NCBI GenBank assembly: GCA_030015575.1
Contig: JASDDO010000016.1
Span: forward strand, 107,651,241-107,715,240
Direction: 5' to 3'
Source: Agapanthus africanus
Lineage: Eukaryota > Streptophyta > Magnoliopsida > Asparagales > Amaryllidaceae
DNA: 64,000 nt
Position numbers and translations under genes: made by a program. Positions 1-13,054 of this stretch are shown piece by piece (position 1 is the first letter of the stretch; each line of letters starts with the position of its first letter). A model generated the notes under the pieces. That model was given only the letters and a program-made list of their open reading frames with translations. It was not told where the DNA came from and did no database searches.

Positions 1-1283
1 TCTCACGCCGCCCAAATGGAGAACATGCATGTTGATGCACCTTCTTCGGGTGTGTTAGTTATTGAGAACTGTTTCTCAGTTCACCCTACGTCCTGGGTAT
101 TAGATACCGGATCGGGATCCCACATATGTAAATTGTTACATGGGCTACGTAAAGGTAGAGAACCGGAAAAAGGTGATCATTCCGTTCAAGTAGGGAATGG
201 TGCAAGTATTGCAGCCAAAGCAGTTGGTGAACATCACCTTGTATTACCAAGTAGTAATAAACTGATTCTGAATGAGTGCTATTATATACCGAACATGATG
301 TGCAACATTATATCAGTTCTTTATTAAGTAAAGAAGGATATAATTTTATAGTAAAGGATAATGTTATGAACATCTTCCTAGATCAAAAGTTGATTGGATC
401 AGGCTCGTTATATAATGGTATATTCATTCTCAATCAAAATACAATCCTTAATGTACAAAACACACACAAGAGGAAGAGTTCAGAAATGAACGAATCCTTC
501 TTGTGGCATTGTAGACTTGGTCATATCAATGCGACACGGCTAGCTAAGTTACATAAGGATGAATATTTGAATTCATTTGAATTATCATCTTATGATACTT
601 TCCATTCATGTCTCAAAGGAAAAATGACCAAGACTCCGTTTAGTGGACACGGAGAAAGAGTTACGGAACTCTTAGGACTGGTACATAATGATGTATGCGG
701 TCCCATGTCTACAAATGCCAGGAACAGTTCTTCCTACTTCATTACATTCACTGACGATCTCTCTAGATACGGACATGTGTTCTTGATGAAACACAAGTCT
801 GAACTTTTTGAGAAATTCAGAGAATATAAGCAAGAAGTATAGAACCAAACGGGCAAAAGTATTAAGATCCTTCGATCTGACCGAGGAGGAGAATACTTAA
901 GCAATGAGTTCCCAGATTATCTAAAAGAGAATGGGATTCTCTCTCAGCTTACTCCTCCTTATACACCACAGTAAAACGGTGTATCGGAGCGGAGGAATCA
1001 CACCCTATTAGATATGGTGCGCTCTATGATGAGCGATGCTGAGTTGCCTATTTTCTTCTGGAGGTATGCGCTTGAGACAACCATATACCTATTGAATCTA
1101 GTTCCATCTAAATCTGTACCTACCACACAATATGAGATATGGAGTGGGAAGAGACCATATTTTAAACGAGTTAAGATACGGGGTTGTCCGGCCTATGTCA
1201 AAAGGCAAAATCCGGACAAACTCGAGGCACGATTAGTTCTTTGCAAGTTTGTGGGATATCCAAAGAATTCTCAAGGATATTTT
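1..1283 (+). pseudogene. Element E: broken Ty1/copia pol fragment (protease to integrase)
   Basis: This is part of a copia polyprotein running off the left edge. In order it shows the aspartic protease motif DTGSGSHIC (about 100-130), GAG-pre-integrase with WHCRLGH (about 505-530) and a damaged CxxC (TFHSC), and an integrase core with TDDLSRYG, then NGVSERRN and the GKRPYFKRVK region. It is not functional: a base loss near 320 shifts the frame after the protease, a TAG stands at 840-842 and a TAA at 973-975, where B1 has glutamate and histidine codons. At 1283 it is cut by A1. After A1 only the 5-bp target duplication (10689-10693) is left before a different element begins, so reverse transcriptase, RNase H and the LTR are lost here. 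Family assignment is firm; the copia lineage is not assigned. Confidence 0.9.
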
Positions 1284-3379
1284 TGTAAGTCCACGGTAGC
1301 GCCCCGGCCGTTTAACAGACGCCAAATGCGGAACAAAAACTTTTTACGAACTGGCGCTATCGTGTACCGTAACCCGGATCTGCCATTAAAGCTTAACTAA
1401 CAAATTGCAAAGTGGGTAGAAACGTTATACCGAATGATCCGAGTCCTTCGGTCTTCAACCATCATCCCACGCTTTGTTGCGGCTGCTCCGATCTTCTCGA
1501 TCTCTAATCTTGTCGTCCAGGTGGCACCACGTCGACGGATCTTTAAACGGGCTCCTGCCTCTGAACCGAGGCAACTCGATCATCAAGTTTGCTGAAAGAG
1601 ACGACCAAGATGAAGTAGAGAATGAGTAGAACACTTTGTCTCGTTACGTCCAAGTCTATGGTCGAACGGTTAATGAAGTTGCCTTTTGGATCGGGTGATG
1701 GAATGAAATGAGCAATGAAATTTCCATACACCCCAAAACTATCATAATCTTTTCACTAAATGAAAAACCAAGTGTATGAGAGAGAGAGGAGGGGGCCGGC
1801 CATCATATAGAAGTGGGGGGGGGGTGAGTGTAGGAGAGGGGAGGTAACCACAAGGATAAATATATAGATCAAATATCTTAAGCATTTACAAGAAACATTA
1901 ATGCTAAAGGATGAGTCATAATAACACATCATCTAACCATTAATGCAACAATTAATACCAAGATGGTCACTAAGCCACCTCACCATCCAGAAGCTTCTAG
2001 AAGCACGACTCACCCTTATCCGAGAAAAGATAAATCTGTCTTTAACCGAATGTTAAAAGACGGCTGAAAGAAAACTGGAAACTGGCAACTTCCAAAAGTG
2101 ATCCTGATACGAATTTCAAGATAACCCCGTATTAGTATAAACATACCCGCATTTGTATTACGACCGAATACAAATGCAACTGAGACAAAAATATTATATC
2201 TACACAGTATAATACTGGGTTCCGGCTTAAACCAAAGCCTACCAGTATTATCTGCCCGAAAAACGATACGTGCGAAAACGCACGTGCTTTTTCCGAACCT
2301 TGCCATAAACCCATACGGCCTCTACAACGTTTCGCCCGAACTTGGGAAAGTGTCTGTGGGGGACTCTAATGACTCATCAACATATCGGCACTGGGTATAA
2401 CCTCTGGCACGTCAGAGGTACAAACTGTACGTAACGGTTTGCCTATGTATTGATTCGAAGGGAAGCAGACGAGCGAACTCATCTATAAACCCTACTGAGC
2501 CTGACAGTGACAATGTATATACAGTCCGGTCCATTCGTCTAAAGAGTATCGCATATCGAGTCTAGGGGGTGGATAAAGTCCGACCCCTAACAACGCGGTA
2601 AATCGTGTCGGCATGAAGCCCATCACCACCTGATAAACTACTGATCCAAATCAGTAATTCTCCACTACCTCGGCCGAGGGTTTCTAGTGATGGCCACCCG
2701 TGCACTGTGCGACATCAACCCCCAATACCGGGAGAGACGAATCCCCGAGATCTGCTCACTTGCCTCCAATATGGCTCGGGACTGTACCCAACTAAAACCT
2801 GTTTGCATAACTCCTTTGAGCGTGGTAGGGTAGTAATCTAAGCACAGTGGGAACTCACATGAGACAAACGACGATCTCAGGTCGATGAACTAACCTGTAC
2901 ACATATCACCAGGGAACTGCTATCTGACGATATGTATAATACCAACTAGCAGGTTCCCTGCGAGTCCTGTCCGGTGTACTCATAACCCAATGAGCACCTG
3001 TATACATCTTAGGTGATCCTACTGACACCAATGGCTTATGAGACCGGCCATCGCCCCTCGTCGGGGTCTCGACTGTATACACTAGTCTGCTCTGGAGTAT
3101 CGATCCCCTGTCTCGAAACTCCCATGACTAGGGACTTTTTAAGGATGTGCTTATAGACCCCAGCTCCCACGTATATGATCACCATCATACTGCTGGCTGT
3201 CAAGCAGAATCCTATGGGCTCTATCAATTATGCAATAGCATGTATACGATGATAAAGACAAACCCGATAGCATACTATCATCTTGAGCAAGACTGTCATA
3301 TCGGTATAGGTCCTGCCTCAATCATTGCAATCACGTACCTGCGATCCAATAATTGACTTTGAGGGCACTATCTCCAACA
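1284..3379 (-). repeat. A1 3' LTR
   Basis: This aligns along its whole length with 8594-10688. The minus-strand start TGTTGGAGATAGTGCC lies at 3379 and the end CTTACA at 1284-1289. It is next to the polypurine tract, which makes it the 3' LTR. The open frames inside it are not conserved as proteins. Confidence 0.93.
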
Positions 3380-3394
3380 ATCTCCTATTTGCAC
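3380..3394 (-). other. A1 polypurine tract
   Basis: On the minus strand this reads GTGCAAATAGGAGAT directly before the LTR start TGTTGG. A2 has GTGCAAGTGGGAGAT at the same place and B1 the same form. This purine run primes plus-strand DNA synthesis in copia elements. Confidence 0.85.
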
Positions 3395-4640
3395 TCAAGG
3401 CTAATTATTGCGATGTCGCATACTCACAGCCCATGTGATACCGAACATCGGACTCCTCTACTAATCAGTTTCACAAAGCTAGTTTGCAAAACTCTTGTGT
3501 TCGAGAAATAGCCTCAGTGAGTGGATCCGCCCTGATGTTTCTTTCTATGTCTCTCTTAATCTCAAGTTCGCGGATAAAGCCATCTCCCGAATCGAGTAAT
3601 ACCTGTCTTAGAATATGTCTGGATATCTGATGGGACCTAGTTCATAAATGAACTTCAAATCCAAACTTCTTAGACTGTATCGATAACTGAACCTAATCAG
3701 TATCCAGCACCATGCCTCCCACAGTATCCTATTGGACCACCTGTCCATAATACTGTCTCTCGTCAGAGGAAAAACTATAACTCTGACAATCACTCTGTCA
3801 TCCATAGCACCTTTGAAGCCTGGAATGATAACCGTCTCCCGAAGGAGGCTGCTGTCATTAAATCCGTAGAACATGCACTTATGTTCTAAAACTCCATCCT
3901 TATGTTTCTCCAGGATTGGATTAATATAAACTTATCGCATCTAGTGCAAAAACAACATCTGGTGTGGTACTTGACATCTCATGACTGACTCAATTGCCTA
4001 AGCAAGTGATCTGCCAATCTTGCACATCCCAAAGTACAACCGATCGTAGTATAGGAATTTTACTTCCTACTCTGTGTATGTCATCCAAACACCAGGACAT
4101 CACACCCTACTACCTTCTCACTAGATCCATCCCCAATTCTGATGAAGTCAAACCCATGACTGTCACATCAAAAATAGATGATCTTATCTCCGCTATATCT
4201 GCTCAAGCCTATAAATAGACATAAGCTACTTGCCCACTATGCTTCCGCTGGTCCTACTGACTACGACAACCCTCTGGTAGAATAATATATACATACACTT
4301 CTAAATCTAGTTTAGAATGACGCTATACTTATTCTCCTGCCGGGTCTCATAGCCTGGAACAACCGTAGTGTCAAGTCTGGGTAAACAAGAACCTCCCTGT
4401 CACCGTCCTTGAGGCTACCGGAGTACCTCTCGGGTGTTTGAGGTTACCCACCATGTCTGCGGAGTGGCTATTGGAATGTCAAACCTGATTGAATATATAG
4501 GTCCTATTAAATTTTCCGTAATCGTTTGCGGTTCTGGAATCACATCCAGTTCTACCATACTCCCACTACTGTTTTCTGAAAAAATCCATTTTAATAAAAC
4601 TGTGGCGAGTCAAGAACAATATCACTATTGATCTTCCAGA
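3395..4640 (-). pseudogene. A1 degenerate pol remnant (linker, RT scraps, RNase H tail)
   Basis: Read on the minus strand this matches the A2 remnant at 24185-25500. The RNase H tail with ADPLT lies near 3500-3530. An RT scrap containing a YVDD-like WxDD motif and a following IPIL-like stretch lies near 4030-4130. Further up is the integrase-RT linker with remains of the ERYYG stretch. Frames are shifted repeatedly, and A1 lacks about 240 bp of RT that A2 keeps. No complete catalytic domain survives. The arrangement is shared with A2, so most of the damage predates both insertions. Confidence 0.75.
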
Positions 4641-6269
4641 TTGTAGAAATGTCAACCCTCGTCAAAGCCAGGGTCAACCCACAAACTGCCATTACAGAAA
4701 CGTGCCTTGAGTTATCCAGTGTCTGGTTTTAAGCATAAGCTGGACAACTCCCCTTATCTTAACATCGTTAAGATATGAACCATTCTATATACCATATAGA
4801 AATAGATGCACTAATTTAACTGGAACCATATTCAAACCATGCAACTGTCTGCAGTGCATATCAACTTAATGGAGAGAGGCTAATCAGCATTACTCAACTT
4901 AGGAATCCATCCAATTATGAGTAACCTGAAAGAGAAACGGGTTTCTCAAAACCATTCCTATCAATTGAATACCAATTACAAGAATCTACATCTTCGATCA
5001 TTTTGAAGAATCCTGATACTTGCGATATGTGGGTCTCTACTTTATTCTTATACCCATAACTTCTCAAAACTTAGACATTGTATTTCTACGAAACACTTGT
5101 CTAAAAACTAGAGAAGTCACAAGTAAACAGAACATAGTACGAGGGCTTACCCCTTTGTCCTGACGGACACTTGACAACATACAATACTCTGTATAAGTCC
5201 GCTGAGTTGAATAACTCATAACCTGTGCATCGTAGGTTGAAAACTGTACCCAGGCGATTTCCTCAAATATCATCAATTACAACGAATTCCGATATAATGA
5301 GGATGATCACCTTATTCCCAATAACTTACTCCTTCTCATCATCTGTAAAACTATACAGATATGAGAATGAAACCTGGTAAATACATACCCTGGAGTAAGT
5401 ATGTAATCGGGAAATCAGTTTACAATTAACAATGCACAGTTAAACTGAAACATGAAAATGTTTCGTAGGGGTATCCTGGTATTCTTAGTAATGCCTCTTC
5501 CATAATCCAATTCATGACTATAACCGTATATTTCTTTGCCACCTCTCCAAATCCCTTTATTTGTCTTTATTCATTACCTTCTGTACAACCCTTAGGCTAA
5601 GTGGTTTTCTTCCTTCCCTACCGTTCGGCACCAGCCTATGGTTTGGAAGAAGACTATCCAGTAAGCATAATTGGTGTACCCTCCTAAACCTAGGAGTACT
5701 CGCAAATTGAGAGAAGGTGATGATAAAAGACAACTGAATAAAACCTTATTCTCTTAAAAGTGAAATAGGAGTGGCGATGAAGTACGCGGTTTGGTCATGA
5801 ATGATAACAGTCGCAATTTACTTTGCCCTCTTTCTTATTCCTTTATTTGTCTTTAGCTATTACCTTCTGTACACCCTACTTAGGCTAATTGGTTTTCTTC
5901 ATTCCCTACCTTTCGGCACCAGCCTATGGTTTGGAATAAGACTATCCAATAAGCGTAATAGGTGTACCCTCCTAAACCAAGGAGCCCTCGCAACTTGATA
6001 GAAGGTGAAAATAAAAGACAACTGAATAAACCAATTCTATTTCTCCTGAACCTGGATCCATCCTCGAAGAAGTCCCTTCGAGTTCGTATATAACCATACG
6101 ATGGATCTATCCAATGGAAGTGGATATCCGTAGCAATACGGGGTGTTATGAGAAATACAAAGGGTAAAAGAAGGAGAGGCAATGACTTATGCAACTTGGA
6201 CAATTCAAAAGCCGGTATTTTAAGAAGGTTCGGTCAACTTGGTCACTGAGTTATAGTCTAGGGTCGGTC
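4641..6269 (-). repeat. A1 internal region of unknown content with a degenerate tandem duplication
   Basis: I recognise no coding domain. The stretch replaces most of the protease and integrase part of pol found in B, C and D. It holds two diverged copies of one unit, about 5578-5747 and 5864-6050 (period about 286 bp), recognised by shared blocks such as TTCGGCACCAGCCTATGG and AAAAGACAACTGAATAAA. A2 carries the same duplication with a longer period (22286 to about 23020). Origin unknown. Confidence 0.65.
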
Positions 6270-6303
6270 AAAGGTCGCTGCCAAAGAGAGAGAGAGAGAG
6301 AGA
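6270..6303 (-). promoter_or_regulatory. A1 polypyrimidine tract and acceptor-like CAG before the former pol start
   Basis: On the minus strand a long TC run (plus-strand AG run 6285-6303) is followed by TTTGGCAG and CGACC. The same pyrimidine run plus AG/GTAGCGACC stands just before the pol start in B1, C and D, and before CGACC in A2. It looks like a 3' splice site. It also counts as a simple repeat. A matching donor was not found, so splicing is inference. Confidence 0.45.
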
Positions 6304-6587
6304 AAAGTAACACTTTGCGTGCACTCTAACCTAGATCAGAATGGTTACCAATTTATCTAATCAGGAAACCTCCCTCTGTAATCTCAAATTCTCCTCCAAA
6401 CCTTAAAGAAGAATTAGTCGGGATCACCCGAAGAGTAAACCAACTCATCAGTGAGAATCGGGATCCAACTATCATCGCATGATAACTTGATGGAAGCCAC
6501 TCAAGTTATCACACTCCAGAAGGTATGCGGATGCCTGGCAAGTTTGCTTTATGTTTGAAACTCCCGATGTGATTTTTGCCCCATGCT

Positions 6588-6800
6588 CTTATGACCTTGA
6601 CTAAGGGCCAACAAATCATAAGTCACATGTCAAGTTCTTCCCGTCATTATCCTGGTTGATTTGAACCCACCCGTACATACTTTTGACTAAGGGCCAACAA
6701 AGTAATACGACTGTCCCAAACCAACGCATTTATCTATGCTACAAATGAATACCCAGCAGCTACCAAACACTATGCCTTGACTAAGGGCCAACAAACATAG
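6588..6800 (-). other. A1 three-hairpin cluster with constant loop
   Basis: Three copies of CCTTGACTAAGGGCCAACAA-type sequence (plus-strand view) sit between complementary arms. Arms are CTTATGA/TCATAAG (6588-6594 with 6616-6622), a weak TACT/AGTA pair near 6676-6710, and CTATG/CATAG (6770-6774 with 6796-6800). The loops are nearly identical while the stems differ, and the stem of the last differs from A2 by a paired change (CTGTG/CACAG there). Confidence 0.7.
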
Positions 6801-6944
6801 CTTGAATACTACTGACCATCCATAAGAAATGACGGAGGGCTACGGCTGGTTTTTGGCGAAAAACCTTTAACGTAATGAACTTGATCTCGTTGAAGGAACC
6901 TGATAGCTTTTTATAAAATATAGTGACGAAAATGTTTTGCTAAA

Positions 6945-7166
6945 GAGGTCACTCCCGTTGAAGGGATCTCGGCTCTTTCCTCGTAGAATGAGGTGCAGGA
7001 TATTCCAACTGAATATCACTATGCAAAGCAACTTGTAATCGACTATATTGAAGTTACTACCCTGACGTAAACTTCTGCCCAAGGGGTCTTTCCCGGTGAA
7101 GGGATATCAGCCCTTGCCTCGTGGAATGAGGTGCAGGATATTCTAACCTGAATATCACTATGCAAA
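6945..7166 (-). repeat. A1 tandem leader module, two copies
   Basis: Two copies of an 80-85 bp module start near 6945 and 7083. Each contains a TCCCGKTGAAGGGAT-type block, a CTCGTxGAATGAG hairpin and GATATTC/GAATATC-like arms before GCAAAGC. The pair recurs in A2, B1 and C; D keeps one copy. Confidence 0.75.
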
Positions 7167-8336
7167 ACAAAAAGGAAACATCTTTGTAATAACACCTTTT
7201 AAAATTTGTTCCAACAACATCAAATATAGATTTGGTTTTATCCTTGCATTGATAAGAATCAATGCAGTCCCATCAATCAGTCACACCAGAAAAGAACGAA
7301 AATATAATGTACGTATATGCCATCCGCATTCGCCACTGGGTCCCGTCATCACCCGTTAGGTTACTTAACTACCGACAGAGGGGGCCTGGACTAGCGCGGG
7401 TGTAAAACATATACAACATCTAATAGTATATATACCAATATACAATAATCGCTCCAGGCGTGATAATATGCAACATTACAGAAAAGTAATAAGCATCACA
7501 GAACAATACAGATAATCTGGGATCCCCAGGTTTCACAGAGCCGCTGCTGAAACCTGACGTTCCCCTGGTCGTGTGGATAGCCTGTGCAATGAAACCTAGA
7601 CCCCTACGGGTGTGGCAAGTTACCCGCCAAAACCTGAAGCGAGGTAGTCCCCACAACATAGTGAATGGAACACCCGGCACTTCACGGAATCCGGTAAATT
7701 GAGCACCCCTCCTTAGGTCAACCTGTACCCCCTACGAGTGCGGCGAATAGTCTGCCAATTCTAGAGTGAGGTCCCTTTGCCTCTCAAAGCCATGAGATAC
7801 TGACCCGTTGCCCTCCAGAACGCGGCTATCCATGCACTCTTTCGCGGGATAAACCTAGTACAGAAATAAAAAAAATACAACGGGTACATCGACCTCGACC
7901 CGGTCGTGCCCCAAAAGAATATTATACAAACAGGCAGTAACGGCAGTCCACATGTTGGACGCTCGCCCCGCAATATCAAATGTACAAACAAATCCAAACT
8001 GCACTATCATTGCACCCTGCTATCCACCACGACATATCCACAACATCACAGCACAACATAGAACATCAGCGCGAATGTCACGTTCGCAAACCCGTCTAAA
8101 AGAACTATAGCAATCAGACGCGGTTTACCGATCAAATGACATTCCCGGTCGGAGATATAATGTAAATACTGCATACTAACAAACTTAAAATTTCGATCGA
8201 CTAAATTTCCCGAAGTGGGCCCCACGAACAACTGGTGTACAGTAACAAAACTGGGCCCAAAAGATATATACCAAAAACCCCAATTTCCAGAGAAAAAGAC
8301 ACTGTGCAAATTTGGAGCCATGATCTCACAGAATGG

Positions 8337-8381
8337 CCGCGGTTGCGCGGTCAAACCATAGGTTTGACCGCGATTACGTGG
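8337..8381 (-). other. A1 GC-rich leader hairpin
   Basis: Perfect 12-bp arms CGCGGTCAAACC (8346-8357) and GGTTTGACCGCG (8361-8372) flank a 3-base loop, with partial pairing further out. It lies about 200 bp inside the primer site, where A2, B1 and C carry the GGAACCGC hairpin. A1 has a variant (GGTTGCGC) of that core. Confidence 0.8.
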
Positions 8382-8580
8382 CGGTTTTGTTGAATCACGT
8401 GCCCAACTTTGTACGGTGTTCTTAGAAAACCCTGCACAGATTTCTGTGATATGTAGAATAATTTTAGGACATCATTTAAAATCGACAGAAACTGATAAGC
8501 TTGAAAATTATGTTTTTCGAAATTTGGTTCGATCGATGTTTTAAACGCGTTAGCACAAGTTAGTATAGCTTAATGGTGAT

Positions 8581-8592
8581 GCTCAGATACCA
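8581..8592 (-). other. A1 primer binding site (initiator Met-tRNA)
   Basis: The minus strand reads TGGTATCTGAGC, one base off TGGTATCAGAGC, the complement of the 3' end of plant initiator tRNA-Met. It lies 1 base inside the 5' LTR. Confidence 0.88.
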
Positions 8593-8593
8593 C

Positions 8594-10688
8594 AGTAAGT
8601 CCACGGTAGCGCCCCGGCCGTCTAACAGACGCCAAATGCGGAACAAAAACTTTTTACGAACTGGCGATATCGTGTACCGTAACCCGGATCTGCCATTAAA
8701 GCTAAACTAACAAATTGCAAAGGGGGTAGAAACATTATACCGAATGATCCGAGTCCTTCGGTCTTCAACCATCATTCCACGCTTTGTTGCGGCTGCTCCG
8801 ATCTCCTCGATCTCCAATCTTGTCGTCCAGGTGGCACCACGTCGACGGATCTTTAAACGGGCTCCCGCCTCTGAACTGAGGCAACTCGATCGTCAAGTTT
8901 GCTAAAAGAGACGACCAAGATGAAGTAGAGAATGAGTAGAACACTTTGTCTCGTTACGTCCAAGGCTATAGATGAACGGTTAATGAAGTTGCCTTTTGGA
9001 TCGGGTGATGGAATGAAATGAGCAATGAAATTTCCATACACCCCAAAACTATCAAAATCTTTTCACCAAATGAAAAACCAAGTGTATGAGAGAGAGAGGA
9101 GGGGGCCGGCCATCATATAGAAGTGGGGGGGTGACTGTAGGAGAGGGGAGGTAACCATAAGGATAAATATCTAGATCGAATATCTTAAGCATTTACAAGA
9201 AACATTAATGCTAAAGGATGAGTCATAATAACACATCATCTAACCATTAATGCAACAATTAATACCAGGATGAGTCACTAAGCCACCTCACTATCCAGAA
9301 GCTTCTAGAAGCACGACTCACCCTTATCCGAGAAAAGATAAATCTGTCTTTAACCGAATGTTAAAAGACGGCTGATAGAAAACTGGAAACTGGCAACTTC
9401 CAAAAGTGATCCTGAAACGAATTTCAGGATAACCCCGTATCAGTATAAACATACCCGCATTTGTATTACGACCAAATACAAATGCAACTGAGACAAAGAT
9501 ATTATATCTACACAGTATAATACTGGGTTCCGGCTTAAACCAAAGCCTACCAGTATTATCTGCCCAAAAAACGATACGTGCGAAAACGCACGTGCTTTTT
9601 CCGAACCTTGCCATAAACCCATACGGCCTCTACAACGTTTCGCCCGAACTTGGGAAAGTGTCTGTGGTGGACTCTAGTGACTCATCAATACATCGGCACT
9701 GGGTATAACCTCTAGCAAGTCAGAGGTACAAACTGTACGTAACGGTTTGCCTATGTATTGATTGGAAGGGAAGCTGAAGAGCGAACTCATCTATAAACCC
9801 TACTGAGCCTGACAGTGACAATGCATATATAGTCCGGTCCATTCGTCTAAAGAGTATCGCATATCGAGTCTAGGGGGGTGGATAAAGTCAGACCCCTAAC
9901 AACGCGGTAAATCGTGTCGGCATGAAGCCCATCACCACCTAAGAAACTACTGATTCAAATCAGTAATTCTCCACTACCTCGGCCGAGGGTTTCTAGTGAT
10001 GGCCACCCGTGCCCTGTGCGACATCAACCCCCAATACCGGGAGAGACGAATCCCCGAGATCCGCTCACTTGCCTCCAATGTGGCTCGGGACTGTACCCAA
10101 CTAAAACCTGTTTGCACAACTCCTTTGAGCGTGGTAGGGTAGTAATCTAAGCACAGTGGGAACTCACATGAGACAAACGACGATCTCAGGTCGATGAACT
10201 AATCTGTACACATGTCACCAGGGAACTGCTATCTGACGATATGTATAATACCAACTAGCAGGTTTCCTGCGAGTCCTGTCCGGTGTACTCATAACCCAAC
10301 GAGCACCTGTATACATCTTAGGTGATCCTACTGACACCAATGGCTTGTGAGATAGGCCATCGCCCCTCGTCAGGGTCTCGACTGTATACACTAGTCTGCT
10401 TTGGAGTATCGATGCCCTGTCTCGAAACTCCCACGACTAGAGACTCTTTAAGGATGTGCTTATAGACCCCAGCTCCCATGTATATGATCACCATCATACT
10501 GCTGGCTGTCAAGCAGAATCCTATGGGCTCTATCAATCATGCAATAGCATGTATACGATGATAAAGACAAACCAGATAGCATACTATCATTTTGAGCAAG
10601 ACTGTCATATCGGTATAGGTCCTGCCTCAATCATTGCAATCACGTACCTGCGATCCAATAATTGACTTTGAGGGCACTATCTCCAACA
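8594..10688 (-). repeat. A1 5' LTR
   Basis: This is the partner of 1284-3379. The minus-strand start TGTTGGAGA is at 10688, and the last base at 8594 is changed from A to T, spoiling the terminal CA. It adjoins the primer site. Confidence 0.93.
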
Positions 10689-10693
10689 ATTTT

Positions 10694-12635
10694 TTCCCGG
10701 ACTCTTGGACGGCTCCATCAGAAGTATGCAACGGTCTTGCTTGAAGTCTTCGAGGCCGAAGATGATCTACGTAGAGGGATTACTAACTCAAGCTACCACT
10801 TCACCAAAGTAAAGTAAACACCCTATACTAAAGTGCTAGTCTAGTAGAGGATGATGAAATAGGATATGGGTTCACTTTAGAATTTCTTTTCTCACATTGG
10901 ATCAAACCCTAGAAAGCTTTTGGCTTTGAAGAAGAAGATGAACAAAAATGAGAATGAAAATGATCAGGTGAGATAAACTAACCATAGGTGAGTGGGTATC
11001 ATATACTAACTTATGTAGAGACATAACCATGGCTAATTATAGTGGTTAGGTTAATAAATATCCTATGTAAAACAAAACTAGTGGACTTGGTCAATGCACT
11101 CACAAGCTTCTCAAAGCTTCATGCACTTGAACAATTATCCACTAATTTTGTATTTACTTTGAATATTAAAACCCCACCAATATAATTATTATGGTATATG
11201 TCTTATACACCCATGCAAATTGTATAAACATCCATGATACATTAGTAAACTATGCACATTAATATATATTACATGTACACTCAAGTGAGAAAAGAATACT
11301 TAAGTGAGCCAATGTTAGTTAATGTAAATTAGTATATCCAATACACAATTATACACTAAATTATTAAATCAACACTTGGCTTAATAATCCGGCTATATCA
11401 CATATAACCGACAAACACAAAATATACCAACTTATCGAATCGACACTTGATTCGATAACCCAGCTATATCACATATAACTGGCCGATATAAAAGTCGCGA
11501 GAATAGAATACGGTATCACATACACGCATTATTCTCGGTCCCGCACATATCACATACGTGCTCCTATTTCGTTTTGTCTGAGCCAGTAAAACCTCTATGT
11601 AGGACTCTAAAGATTCGTCAATACGCCGGCAGTAGGTGATGATCATATCAAGCACCCACATGTCGTCAGCGGTACTAGCTGGGCGTAACGGCTACCCGGG
11701 TATTGAGCGATCAGAAGATCAGCAAGTAAGCTCGCTCCAACTCCTGCAAAAGCCTGACAGTGACACTACCGTACAGTCCGGTCTCTTCGACTGATATGTC
11801 GCATATCAAGTCTAGGGGTGGTAAACTTTAGACCCCAATAATCGATCAGTCATGCCAATATGAGGCTCATAAAGGGTCGAGAAACTACCGGTAACACTTA
11901 CCAGTAAATCTCTAAACCAGCCCTGGCCAGGGACTTCCCTGTTATGGCCAATCGAGCACAGCGCAACATTAACCCCCAATACCGAGAGAGACGAATCCCC
12001 TCCTATTGCTCATTGCCTCCATGTGACTCGGGACTGTACCCAAAAACCACCGTTTTGCACGCCCTCTTTGACGTGGTAAGTGGAAATCAAAGCACAGTGG
12101 GAATTACACAAGACTCTATGGCGATCTTGGGTCTACAGACTAACCTGTACGAGTGTCACCAGAGAACTGCCATCTGACGTGAGGTATAATACCATCTGGG
12201 AGTTCTCGGCGAGTCCGTCCAGTGTACACAGTCTCCACTGAGCACCTGTATAACATCTCTGATGTCAAACAACAATGGATATGTTATCATCCATCGCCCA
12301 TCTATATGGGTCGAGAAGGTATACGCTAGTCTACTCTGGTATATCGATGCCCCGTCTTGATACACCCACGACTAGGGACATTAAAGGATGTACCTATGGA
12401 CAACCATGGCCCCACTAGTATAGTCTGCATCATAGTCCTGGTAGTCAAGTACACATCCTAAGGGCTTTACCAACATGTTACAGAGAGACAATCAGTGTAC
12501 ATGTTAAGGTAAAGAGTAACCAGATAGCATACTATCATGTCGAGCAAGAAAGTCCTCCCTATATATGTCTAAGCATTCACTACAATATACATCTCATGTA
12601 TAGTAATGGCCTCTAGGGCATACATATAGCTAACA
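10694..12635 (-). repeat. D 3' LTR, truncated at its outer end
   Basis: This matches 50816-52779. It ends at 12635 with CTAACA (start of LTR on the minus strand) next to the polypurine tract. At the low-coordinate side it begins abruptly at about 10694-10697, directly after the A1 target duplication, so the last 228 bp or so of the LTR are deleted. Confidence 0.9.
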
Positions 12636-13054
12636 ATCTCCCACTTGCACTAGGGCCATCGGATAACAGTGGTTGTAGTATCTCATACTCAACCATCCCA
12701 TAAAAGTCTCTCTCTGGGAAAAGGCCTTTGTGAGTGGATCCGCCGTGTTGTCCTCTGAGTCTACTTTCCTAACCTCGATCCCCTGGAGATCAACCATCTC
12801 CATGATCAGGTGATACCGCCTTAGAATATGTCTGGATCACAGATGGGACGGGCGTTCCTTGGCATAAGCCACAACCCCATTGTCACACGATGGTAGGAAC
12901 GTAGTTCATCTCATGAACTAATATACACCCAGACTGCCTCTTTGGTAGCATCTTTGGTAGCGATGTATCCACCCTTTATCGTCTAGTATGCCACGGTATC
13001 TAGCTTGGAACTCTTCCAATCATACCGTCCCTCCACTAAGGGTAAAGACAATGC
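12636..13054 (-). pseudogene. D polypurine tract and RNase H tail
   Basis: The polypurine tract GTGCAAGTGGGAGAT (minus strand) is at 12636-12650. Beyond it the frame-broken RNase H end is recognisable: ADPLTKAF-like residues near 12735, the RHILRRYHLI region near 12815-12840, and a CDNGVVAYAKE-like stretch near 12860-12890. Sequence resembling B1 and C ends at about 13054, where it joins B-type leader at the micro-homology ATGCAT. About 60 bp of D present in C (46590-46651) is absent between this point and 35010. Confidence 0.8.

Larger units (their letters stand above)
6304..8580 (-). other. A1 structured 5' leader
   Basis: This is long non-coding sequence between primer site and the former pol start. 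From the primer site onward on the minus strand it holds a GC-rich hairpin (8337-8381), repeats of GGCGGG-type stems with CCTACGGGTG-like blocks (about 7560-7760), a tandem hairpin module (6945-7166) and three constant-loop hairpins (6588-6800). The same order recurs in A2, B1, C and D. No gag ORF or CCHC zinc knuckle was found. Short open frames here are not conserved. Confidence 0.7.
1284..10688 (-). mobile_element. A1: complete LTR retrotransposon, copia-derived, non-autonomous
   Basis: The unit is bounded by two direct LTRs of about 2.1 kb and a perfect 5-bp target duplication ATTTT (1279-1283 and 10689-10693). On the minus strand it reads 5' LTR, primer site, long leader, degenerate pol remnant, polypurine tract, 3' LTR. 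LTR ends are TGTTGGAGA and, in the family, CTTACA. By eye the two LTRs differ by a few percent, so A1 is clearly older than A2. Its pol is reduced to scraps, so it must have moved with proteins supplied in trans. The insertion split element E. Confidence 0.93.
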
